From contig NZ_CALHHT010000222.1 of the NCBI RefSeq assembly GCF_938031315.1, forward strand, positions 1 to 8,514: 8,514 nucleotides of DNA, in the 5' to 3' direction. The notes under the pieces are model-generated. The model had not been told where the DNA came from. It ran no database searches and saw only the letters and a list, made by a program, of their open reading frames with translations. The stretch's first letter is position 1, and the number at the start of each line of letters is the position of its first letter. The stretch comes from an uncultured Campylobacter sp. Lineage in GTDB: Bacteria > Campylobacterota > Campylobacteria > Campylobacterales > Campylobacteraceae. Shown in pieces: positions 1 to 6,006 of the stretch. Position numbers and translations under genes: made by a program.

Positions 1-132
1 GATCAGAAATTTGATCCTACAGATCCGGTCATAGTTCAAAAGCAGCAAGCGGAAGCTGCAAATCAGGCAGCTGCAGAAGCTGCAAGACAGGCAGCTGAGC
101 AAACAGCGGGCGAACAAAATAACGGGGCTTAA
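1..132 (+). CDS. C-terminal end of an unidentified protein with Ala/Gln/Glu-rich tail (partial)
   Basis: An open frame enters from the left edge in frame 1 and ends at a TAA at 130-132, giving the last 43 residues of a protein. It begins DQKFDPTDPVIVQKQ and continues as an Ala/Gln/Glu-rich run (QAEAANQAAAEAARQAAEQ) ending in GEQNNGA. No catalytic motif is present. The tail looks helical or disordered and resembles the low-complexity ends of cell-surface or cell-wall enzymes of clostridia (penicillin-binding proteins among others), but that is only a guess. A strong intrinsic terminator begins about 30 bases after the stop, which supports this being a genuine gene end. The gene converges on engB and lies in the AT-rich block, so it probably belongs to the low-GC Firmicute part of the contig. 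Function unknown. Confidence 0.6.
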   Translation, partial: DQKFDPTDPVIVQKQQAEAANQAAAEAARQAAEQTAGEQNNGA

Positions 133-162
133 TTATAGTAAATAAACTTGTACTTACCAAAT

Positions 163-196
163 AAAAAAGGAGCTGTTTACACAGCTCTTTTTTATT
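163..196. terminator. Bidirectional rho-independent terminator
   Basis: A perfect 7-bp stem, GAGCTGT at 170-176 and ACAGCTC at 181-187, encloses a TTAC loop. It is followed by TTTTTTATTT (188-197) and preceded by six A (163-168). Because of the flanking A and T tracts it can work in both directions: for the plus-strand gene ending at 132 and for the minus-strand engB ending at 256. The 123 bases between these genes (133-255) hold nothing else that I recognise. Confidence 0.9.
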
Positions 197-255
197 TAAG
201 TTATGACTTTATCCAATACCTCTTTGCCTAATAATTATTCCTTGGGGACTTTTAC

Positions 256-990
256 TCAAGAAACACTCATATTGCTTATAATCTCATACACTTCTTCTCT
301 ACCCTGTTTAGATTCAGATGAAAAAGCCACTACCATATCTTCATCCGCCACTTTAAGTGCTTTTTCTATCATTTTTATATGCTTATTTAATACACTTCTT
401 TTTAACTTATCCGCTTTAGTCAGTATAAGAAGCACCTTATAACCGTGATATTTTATCCAATCATACATCAATTTGTCATTTTCAGTAGGCTCATGCCTTA
501 TATCAACCAAAAGACAGATCAGTTTTAATGTGGGTGAGGTAGTAATATACCTTTCTATCATTTTCCCCCACTTTTGCCTTAATTCCTGTGATACTTTCGC
601 ATAGCCGTAGCCCGGCAAATCGACAAAGTAGACCGCGCCGTTCACGCGGTAAAAGTTGATGGTCTGGGTCTTGCCGGGCTGAGCCGAAGTGCGCGCGAGC
701 GCCTTGCGGTTCACAAGCGCATTTAAAAGGCTTGACTTGCCCACATTCGACTTCCCGGCAAACGCAAATTCCGGGAGAACGCTCTCCGGCAGCGCGCTCG
801 TCACACCGAGCACAAACTGCAACACCGCATCCTTAATCTGACTGTTGCCGTCTTCGCCGATTAAGGGGCGGCACACCGCCGGCGGAACTTCAATTCCCTT
901 CTTCTTCACCCTCTCCTTCTTCACGCTCGGCCGCTTTTTCCCAAAGGCACCTGCCACTGAGGGGCGTACTGTTGTCGCTTTCTTCTCCAT
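256..990 (-). CDS. engB: EngB/YihA/YsxC family ribosome-biogenesis GTPase (probably chimeric ORF)
   Basis: This is a GTPase that in the EngB/YsxC family binds and helps assemble the large ribosomal subunit in the cytoplasm. All G motifs are present: G1 GKSNVGKSS (residues 79-87), the G2 region TSAQPGKTQT (101-110), G3 DLPGYG (124-129), G4 TKAD (191-194) and a G5-like SSESKQG. The length of 244 exceeds the usual roughly 200, owing to a basic N-terminal extension of about 49 residues before IKDAVLQFVLG, where the family normally begins. The ATG at 990 is chosen because GGGGAG lies 9 bases upstream and no good internal start is seen. The gene follows lon, the common clostridial order, overlapping it by 101 bp. 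Codons from residue 1 to about 124 are GC-rich and later ones AT-rich. The switch falls in the conserved G3 motif, so I infer two source genomes joined in frame. The family call is secure; the exact protein is not. Confidence 0.9.
   Translation of the reverse strand: MEKKATTVRPSVAGAFGKKRPSVKKERVKKKGIEVPPAVCRPLIGEDGNSQIKDAVLQFVLGVTSALPESVLPEFAFAGKSNVGKSSLLNALVNRKALARTSAQPGKTQTINFYRVNGAVYFVDLPGYGYAKVSQELRQKWGKMIERYITTSPTLKLICLLVDIRHEPTENDKLMYDWIKYHGYKVLLILTKADKLKRSVLNKHIKMIEKALKVADEDMVVAFSSESKQGREEVYEIISNMSVS
595..621. other. Probable chimeric junction inside engB (G3 motif)
   Basis: These 27 bases encode the nearly invariant DLPGYGYAK of EngB. By hand count GC is 37% in 541-600 and 70% in 661-720, and the codon style changes with it: AT-rich third positions on the left, GC-rich on the right. 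The reading frame is kept. This is where two engB genes from different organisms would share identical sequence, as expected for a mis-assembly or template-switch point. True homologous recombination is possible but less likely. Confidence 0.7.
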
Positions 991-3322
991 CTGTCTCTTC
1001 TCCCCGTCCTGTCAGCGCAAGCGCTGCAAGTTCCCGAAACTCTCTGATATAGTACAATTTTAATCCTGCCGTAACTTCCTTCGGCAGCGCTGTAATCTCC
1101 GCGCGGTTTTCGTACGGCAGTGCGAGCGCCGTGAAGCGCTCCCGTCTCGCCGCAAGTAACTTCTCTTTCAAACCGCCGACCGGCAGAATATGACCGCGCA
1201 GCGTGATTTCGCCTGTCACCGCGAGATCGGCGCGCACCGCCTCGTGCCGGAAGGCCGAGAGCAGCGCAAGCGCCATCGCGGCGCCGGCACTCGGCCCGTC
1301 CTTCGGAATTGCCCCGGCCGGAATGTGCAGGTGAAAGTCGTGCTCGCGGAAGTAGCCGCTCGGCGTGCCGCGCTCTACCGCAAGCTGCCTTGCGACCACG
1401 AGCGCCAGTTCCGCAGACTCCCGCATCACGGCGCCCATCTGCCCGGTCGGCCGGAAGAGCCCTCTGCCGACATTGACCTCGACCTCAACCGAGAGTGCCA
1501 CGCCGCCCGCTGCGGTGTACGCGAGCCCGTGTGCCACGCCGACTTCGTCCCGCCGGTGACTCCGTTTTGCCGGAAAGCGCGCCTTGCCGAGGTAGTCCTC
1601 GAGATTTCCCGCCGTAATCGCGAAGCGCTCACGCTCCTTTAAGAGAAGCTGCCTCACGCACTTTTCCGTGAGCGCGCGGAGCTCTCGCTCAACGCCGCGC
1701 ACCCCCGCCTCCCGCGTGTAGCAGCGAATCAGCGTCCTGACAGCGCCGTCCGTCAGTGAAAACTGCTCTGCCGTGAGACCCGCGTTCCGGCGCGCCCGCG
1801 GCAGGAGATAGCGCCGCGCAATGTGAAATTTCTCGGCCTCCGTGTAACTGCTGAGATAAATCAGATTCATGCGATCCATGAGCGGCGCCGGTATGCCCTC
1901 GGTTGTATTCGCCGTCGCGAGGAAAAAGACCTGTGAGAGGTCCATCGGCAGTTCCACATAGTGATCGCGATAGCTCCGGTTCTGCGAGCTGTCGAGCACC
2001 TCAAGAAGCGCCGCAGCGGCCGCCTGGCCCCGGTAGTCTTTCGATAGCTTGTCAATCTCATCCAGCAGAATCAACGGGTTCTTGCTGCCCGCGCGCCGGA
2101 GAGCCTCCGCAATCCGCCCCGGCATCGCACCGACATAGGTTCTGCGGTGGCCGCGGAGTTCGGCTTCGTCCTGAATGCCGCCGAGGCTGATGCGCACATA
2201 ACGCCGTCCGAGTGCGCGCGCGATGCTCTCGGCAATCGACGTTTTGCCCGTTCCGGGCGGTCCCACAAGGCAGAGTACATCCTGCCAAGCCGTCGGGTTC
2301 AGTTTCCGCACGGCGAGGCAGTTCAGTATCTTCTCTTTGACATTTTCAAGACCGTAATGATCCCGTTCGAGCACGCGCTTTGCCGCGACGAGATTCGCCG
2401 TATCCTCCGTGACGCGGTCAAACGGCAGCGCCAGCACCGTGTCGAGGTAATTCTGCTGCAGGGCAAATTCCTGTGTCCCCGGCGGCAGATGCCGGAGCCG
2501 CAAAGTCTCCCGGCGAAGCGCCTGCTTCACCTCGTCCCCGGCGGGCAGCGCGTCAATCTTTTCCGCATAGGCTTTTACATCGCCCGCGGTGCCTACATCC
2601 TCCCCGAGTTCCTCTTCGATGATGCGAAGCTGCTCCCGCAACATGAATTCGCGCTGGCTCCGGTCGAGGCGCACGCGAAGCTTCTGCTCATACTCATGGC
2701 GCATCCGCACGACATCGATTTCGCGCGAAAGTTCACCGGTCAGAACCTCGTAAAACTCATCGCCCGTATTGCACTCGAGCAAGCGCTGCCCCGTGCCCCA
2801 GGCCCAGGGGAGCTGCGAAGAGCTGTCCCTGAGAAGCTGCATGAGTCCGGTCTGCGAGATGAGCCGCGGCAGGTACTTCTCCGCAAAGGCCTTGTCCTCC
2901 CGCGCGTAGAGCTGCAGATAACCCTTCAGCGCGCGGAGCATGGCTTCTTTCTCCTTGCCGTCCTTCTCGATTTCCCGAAGCGGCGCGTTATATAATTCCG
3001 CCTCGTAGATATCGCCCTCCAGAACCAGCTGTTCCACGATGCAGCGCCGTATACCGAACAGCATTGCGCGCCGCGTATCCCGCGATGTCCGCGTGAGCGA
3101 GCGAATCTGGCACAGCGTGCCGTAGCGGTATGTGCCGCTCACCCCCGGATCCAACTCCTCCGGATTTTTTTGTGCCACCAGAAAAATCAGACCGTCCCGC
3201 ACCATGGCTTCCTCGACAGCTGCGACGGTCCGGCTGCGGCTCAGGTCAAAACGAGCCACGCCGCCCGGCAGAACAACCTGCGCGCGCATCGCAACCACAG
3301 GATATCTTCTCCTTGTCCTCAT
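890..3322 (-). CDS. lon: Lon ATP-dependent serine protease (LonA type)
   Basis: Lon is the cytoplasmic AAA+ protease that degrades misfolded and short-lived regulatory proteins. The domain order is complete in 810 residues: a Lon N-terminal substrate-binding domain (about 10-200), a helical linker with a coiled-coil stretch (about 200-300), an AAA+ module with Walker A GPPGTGKT (354-361) and Walker B LILLDEID (417-424), and the protease domain. The catalytic dyad is Ser678 in KDGPSAG and Lys721 in GGLKEK, spaced 43 apart as in E. coli Lon (S679/K722). The ATG at 3322 has AGGAGG 5 bases upstream; a second ATG 11 codons in has no such site. The conserved fold ends near residue 770. The last 40 residues form an unusual Glu/Gly-rich tail (ending EEGEGEEEGN) that overlaps the start of engB. 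The gene lies downstream of clpX, a clostridial order, in uniformly GC-rich DNA with no break seen. Confidence 0.97.
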   Translation of the reverse strand: MRTRRRYPVVAMRAQVVLPGGVARFDLSRSRTVAAVEEAMVRDGLIFLVAQKNPEELDPGVSGTYRYGTLCQIRSLTRTSRDTRRAMLFGIRRCIVEQLVLEGDIYEAELYNAPLREIEKDGKEKEAMLRALKGYLQLYAREDKAFAEKYLPRLISQTGLMQLLRDSSSQLPWAWGTGQRLLECNTGDEFYEVLTGELSREIDVVRMRHEYEQKLRVRLDRSQREFMLREQLRIIEEELGEDVGTAGDVKAYAEKIDALPAGDEVKQALRRETLRLRHLPPGTQEFALQQNYLDTVLALPFDRVTEDTANLVAAKRVLERDHYGLENVKEKILNCLAVRKLNPTAWQDVLCLVGPPGTGKTSIAESIARALGRRYVRISLGGIQDEAELRGHRRTYVGAMPGRIAEALRRAGSKNPLILLDEIDKLSKDYRGQAAAAALLEVLDSSQNRSYRDHYVELPMDLSQVFFLATANTTEGIPAPLMDRMNLIYLSSYTEAEKFHIARRYLLPRARRNAGLTAEQFSLTDGAVRTLIRCYTREAGVRGVERELRALTEKCVRQLLLKERERFAITAGNLEDYLGKARFPAKRSHRRDEVGVAHGLAYTAAGGVALSVEVEVNVGRGLFRPTGQMGAVMRESAELALVVARQLAVERGTPSGYFREHDFHLHIPAGAIPKDGPSAGAAMALALLSAFRHEAVRADLAVTGEITLRGHILPVGGLKEKLLAARRERFTALALPYENRAEITALPKEVTAGLKLYYIREFRELAALALTGRGEETDGEESDNSTPLSGRCLWEKAAEREEGEGEEEGN
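1000..1005 (-). promoter_or_regulatory. Ribosome binding site that decides the engB start
   Basis: Read on the minus strand, GGGGAG stands 9 bases before the ATG at 990, inside the lon coding region. It supports the long engB start and therefore a genuine 101-bp lon/engB overlap. The only other plausible start, a GTG at residue 39, has no matching site. Confidence 0.6.
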
Positions 3323-3357
3323 GACCTCCTCCTATCTTCGTGCCGCAAATGACTCAA

Positions 3358-3379
3358 AAGGCGGGCATATGCCCGCCTT
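3358..3379 (-). terminator. Perfect 22-bp palindrome, probable clpX terminator
   Basis: The 22 bases are a perfect inverted repeat: a 9-bp stem AAGGCGGGC/GCCCGCCTT around an ATAT loop. On the minus strand the stem is followed by TTGAGTC, so the T run at the stem base is CTTTTG, a short tract. It lies between the clpX stop (3447) and the lon start (3322), so it most likely ends or attenuates clpX transcription. The weak T tract suggests that some transcripts read through into lon. An operator role cannot be excluded. The rest of the 124-bp gap shows no clear promoter; I see no CtsR-type direct repeat. Confidence 0.65.
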
Positions 3380-3446
3380 CCTGTCACAAGTCTCGTGTTC
3401 ACACACTATTCTGTTTCTGTACTCTTTTCTTTGGATATGCGCGCCG

Positions 3447-4736
3447 TCAGGCAATCTCGCCCGGCCGCGAGGGTTTCTCGCGATCCCGCTGAATGCTCGA
3501 CTCGCGGTGCACAATCTGCGGTCCGGCCTCATGCCGTACCATCTCCTCCGTGACCGTGCAAATGCCGACGGACTCATCGGAGGGCACTTCGTACATCAAA
3601 TCCATCATCACATCTTCGACAATCGCGCGAAGACCTCTGGCGCCGGTCTTTCGCTCCAGCGCGAGGTGAGCGATTTCGCGCACCGCCCCCTCCGTGAACT
3701 CGAGTTTCACATTGTCGAGCTCAAAGAGCTTCCGGTACTGCTTGATCAGAGCATTCTTCGGCGCAGTCAGAATCTGCACCAGTGCATTCTCATCGAGCAA
3801 ATCCAGCGCGACCGTAATCGGCACGCGGCCGATGAACTCCGGAATCAGACCGTACTTCACAAGATCCTGCGGCATGACCTGGTGGAAGAGTTCATCCACC
3901 TCCCGCGCATTCTTCGCGACCACCTGAGAGTTGAAGCCCAGACCACCGCTTCCGAGACGGGAGTCGACAATCTTCTCGAGACCGTCGAACGCGCCGCCGC
4001 AGACGAACAAAATATTTGTCGTATCGATCTGGATGAAGTCCTGATTTGGATGCTTGCGGCCGCCCTTTGGCGGGATATTTACGACGCTTCCTTCGATGAT
4101 CTTAAGAAGCGCTTGCTGCACCCCCTCGCCGCTTACGTCGCGCGTGATGCTGCGGTTTTCGCTCATTCGCGCGATCTTATCGATCTCATCTACGAATACG
4201 ATACCGCGCTGCGCCTTCTCTACGTCGCCGTCCGCGGCCTGCAAAAGGCGGGTGAGGATATTTTCTACGTCCTCGCCGACGTAGCCCGCTTCCGTTAGGC
4301 TCGTAGCGTCGCTAATGGCGATCGGCACGTCCAAAAATTTCGCCAAGGTCTGCGCCATAAGCGTCTTACCGCTGCCGGTAGGCCCGATAAGCAAGATATT
4401 TGATTTTGAAATTTCGGTATCGTCGCCCTTCGCGTCGGTCTGCCTGAAAATTCTTTTATAGTGGTTGTAAACGCCGACGCTAAAAATTTTCTTAGCGCGC
4501 TCCTGGCCGATGACGTAGCGGTTTAGAACCTCCATCAGCGCCTTTGGCTTGATAGCCTCGAAATCGATCTCTTTATTTTGATTTTGTACCGCCTCATTTT
4601 GACCCTCGCTGCCGTGGATAGCGGCATATGCCATATCGATACAATAGCTGCAGATAGCCGCCGTACCGTCGTCGTTAGGATAGATACGACGCCCGTCCGC
4701 GCCCGTCTCACCGCAAAAACTGCACTTATTTGCCAT
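3447..4736 (-). CDS. clpX: ClpX, ATP-dependent unfoldase of the ClpXP protease (probably chimeric ORF)
   Basis: ClpX is a hexameric AAA+ unfoldase that recognises tagged proteins and feeds them to ClpP. In 429 residues I see the zinc-binding domain (Cys5, Cys8, Cys29, Cys32), Walker A GPTGSGKT (118-125), pore loop GYVG (151-154), Walker B IVFVDEID (179-186), the RKH loop GGRKHP (225-230), a ClpP-docking loop LGF (266-268, IGF in E. coli), an arginine at GRVP (304) and sensor 2 GARGLR (365-370). The ATG at 4736 overlaps the lpxA stop by one base (TAATG), with AAAGG 9 bases upstream. The N-terminal part is Campylobacter-like (KKIFSVGVYNHYKRIF; NIPPKGGRKHPNQDFIQID), as is the upstream fabZ-lpxA order. 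The C-terminal part and the downstream lon-engB order are clostridial. The change lies near residues 240-255. Campylobacter normally has mreB after clpX, and clostridia have clpP before it, so I infer an in-frame hybrid of two genomes. The ClpX identity is certain. Confidence 0.93.
   Translation of the reverse strand: MANKCSFCGETGADGRRIYPNDDGTAAICSYCIDMAYAAIHGSEGQNEAVQNQNKEIDFEAIKPKALMEVLNRYVIGQERAKKIFSVGVYNHYKRIFRQTDAKGDDTEISKSNILLIGPTGSGKTLMAQTLAKFLDVPIAISDATSLTEAGYVGEDVENILTRLLQAADGDVEKAQRGIVFVDEIDKIARMSENRSITRDVSGEGVQQALLKIIEGSVVNIPPKGGRKHPNQDFIQIDTTNILFVCGGAFDGLEKIVDSRLGSGGLGFNSQVVAKNAREVDELFHQVMPQDLVKYGLIPEFIGRVPITVALDLLDENALVQILTAPKNALIKQYRKLFELDNVKLEFTEGAVREIAHLALERKTGARGLRAIVEDVMMDLMYEVPSDESVGICTVTEEMVRHEAGPQIVHRESSIQRDREKPSRPGEIA
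3978..4020. other. Probable chimeric junction inside clpX
   Basis: This stretch encodes DTTNILFVCGGAFDGL, shared almost unchanged by ClpX proteins of distant bacteria. To the right (4021 onward) the protein words and codons look like Campylobacter. To the left they look like GC-rich Lachnospiraceae (by hand count 63% GC in 3901-3960 against 52% in 4021-4080). The composition step is smaller than at the engB joint, so the exact point is uncertain by some tens of bases. The switch in gene neighbourhood is the stronger evidence. Confidence 0.65.
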
Positions 4737-5527
4737 TAAATTTTACCTTTATCTAGCGGAATTCCGCGTTTTGTGTTGATTATAAACTCGCACATCTTGC
4801 GCACGTTTTGATCGCTCGTCTCGTTTAATAAAATTTGCGCCTGCTCTTTTAGACCCGCGCCTTGGTTAAATAAAAATTTATACGCCCGATTTATCGTCTC
4901 GACCGTCTCTTTATCGAAGCGGCGGCGGATGCCCGTTAAATTTAGCCCGCGGATATAGGCGCGATTTCCCTCGGCTAGGCAAAACGGCACCACGTCCTGA
5001 CTAAGCGCGCTAGCCCCTGCGATCATGCAGCTCTCGCCGATTTGGACGAACTGATGCACGGGGGTAAGCCCGCCGATAACGGCATAATCGCCCATTACGA
5101 CGTGGCCTGCGAGCGTGGCGTTGTTGGCTAGGATTATGTTGCTGCCCAGCACGCAATCATGCGCGATGTGGCAATACGCCATCATAAAGAGATTATCGCC
5201 GATGCGCGTAAATCCGTCGCCCTTATGCGAGCCCGAGCTGATCGTGCAAAACTCGTGAATCGTAGCGTTTTTGCCGATGACTAACCCCGTTCGCTCGCCC
5301 TCTTCAAAGCTCATATCCTGCGGAATTTCGCCCACGATCGCGTATGAAAAAATTTTAGAGTTCTCGCCGATTTGCGTATCGCCGATGATACGCGCGCCCT
5401 GCTTGATCGTGCAGCCGTCGCCGATTTTCGCCTGCGCGCTTATGAAAGCATATGGCTCGATCGTTACCTCGACTCCGATCTGCGCGCCGTCCTCGATGAT
5501 CGCCGTGTGGTGAACTTTAGCCATCAT
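4736..5527 (-). CDS. lpxA: LpxA, acyl-ACP:UDP-sugar O/N-acyltransferase (first step of lipid A)
   Basis: LpxA transfers a 3-hydroxyacyl chain from ACP to position 3 of UDP-GlcNAc, starting lipid A synthesis in the cytoplasm. In Campylobacter the acceptor can be the 3-amino analogue, giving an amide; the sequence alone cannot tell which. The 263 residues (262 in E. coli) form a left-handed beta helix of hexapeptide repeats (about 1-190) and a helical C-terminal part (about 195-263). The conserved histidines are His120, His123 (catalytic, in CHIAHD), His142 and His158, all two below the E. coli numbers 122, 125, 144 and 160. Gly171 sits where E. coli has Gly173, the acyl-chain ruler, which suggests a C14-type chain. 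The start is at overlapping ATGATG; the first ATG shares four bases (ATGA) with the fabZ stop, implying translational coupling. It follows fabZ and precedes clpX, the Campylobacter order. Confidence 0.97.
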   Translation of the reverse strand: MMAKVHHTAIIEDGAQIGVEVTIEPYAFISAQAKIGDGCTIKQGARIIGDTQIGENSKIFSYAIVGEIPQDMSFEEGERTGLVIGKNATIHEFCTISSGSHKGDGFTRIGDNLFMMAYCHIAHDCVLGSNIILANNATLAGHVVMGDYAVIGGLTPVHQFVQIGESCMIAGASALSQDVVPFCLAEGNRAYIRGLNLTGIRRRFDKETVETINRAYKFLFNQGAGLKEQAQILLNETSDQNVRKMCEFIINTKRGIPLDKGKI

Positions 5528-5973
5528 TTATCCATTATCATCGCTTGAAGTTCAGCCTGCGCGGCCAGTGTGGCGCCGTCGTTGATGTAGGCTTCGCCCT
5601 TTAGCACCCAGATGCGTCCGCGGTGTTTGATTACGCTGATGCGATACTCAAGCTTGTCGCCGGGGCGGACCGGGTTTCTAAATTTAGCGTTATCGATACT
5701 CATAAAATACACGACTTTGTCGCTTAAATTGGCGCCGTCTTTCTCCATACTCTTAAACGCCAGCACGCCGCCCGCCTGCGCTAAGCCCTCGATAATCATT
5801 ACGCCTGGATAGATCGGGTGCCCCGGGAAGTGGCCCTGAAAGATCTGCTCGTTGTAGGTTACGTTTTTATAGGCTTTGATACTTTCACCTATGCTGAGCT
5901 CTTCGACGCGATCTATCAGCAAAAACGGAAAACGATGAGGTAGGATGGAGAGGATTTCGTTTATATCTATCAT
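5524..5973 (-). CDS. fabZ: FabZ, 3-hydroxyacyl-ACP dehydratase
   Basis: FabZ dehydrates 3-hydroxyacyl-ACP to trans-2-enoyl-ACP in cytoplasmic fatty acid elongation. The 149-residue protein is a single hot-dog domain of normal length. It shows the family signature PHRFPFLLIDRV (12-23), the active-site stretch GHFPGHPIYPGV with catalytic His48 (47-58) and catalytic Glu62 in MIIEGLAQAGG. The ATG at 5973 has AAAAAAGG 7 bases upstream. FabZ uses, and LpxA competes for, the same 3-hydroxyacyl-ACP pool, so their adjacency and 4-base overlap make sense for balancing phospholipid and lipid A synthesis. It lies 33 bases after queH on the same strand, so it may be read from the queH promoter, from its own, or both. 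Confidence 0.97.
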   Translation of the reverse strand: MIDINEILSILPHRFPFLLIDRVEELSIGESIKAYKNVTYNEQIFQGHFPGHPIYPGVMIIEGLAQAGGVLAFKSMEKDGANLSDKVVYFMSIDNAKFRNPVRPGDKLEYRISVIKHRGRIWVLKGEAYINDGATLAAQAELQAMIMDK

Positions 5974-5990
5974 TAATCTGCCTTTTTTAG

Positions 5991-6004
5991 AAATTCTAGA
6001 ATTT
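5991..6004. promoter_or_regulatory. 14-bp AT-rich palindrome and -10-like element before fabZ
   Basis: AAATTCTAGAATTT is a perfect 14-bp palindrome in the short gap between the queH stop and the fabZ start. On the minus strand it is immediately preceded by GATAAAATTC, which contains a -10-like TAAAAT. A local fabZ promoter with an operator is possible, but palindromes of this length are expected by chance about once in two windows of this size, and no regulator is known to me for this site. Confidence 0.25.
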
Positions 6005-6006
6005 TA

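Noticed and set aside
1..4. Window begins with GATC, a possible Sau3AI cloning edge
   Set aside because: A four-base match at an arbitrary window edge is expected by chance and no vector sequence is seen.
203..442. Plus-strand open frame of 79 codons at the left end
   Set aside because: It is mostly antisense to the EngB C-terminal region and begins just after the terminator with no ribosome site.
1190..1642. Plus-strand open frame of 150 codons inside lon
   Set aside because: It lies opposite the conserved Lon protease domain; it is an antisense shadow in GC-rich DNA with no ribosome site or family motif.
2147..2995. Plus-strand open frame of 282 codons inside lon
   Set aside because: Its full length is antisense to the Lon AAA+ and N-terminal domains, and the translation is Arg/His/Pro-rich with no known motif. 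Long shadows are common in GC-rich genes.
3132..4298. Plus-strand open frame of 388 codons across lon, the gap and clpX
   Set aside because: It is antisense to two clear genes and would also cross the palindrome and the proposed clpX joint; no ribosome site or recognisable domain.
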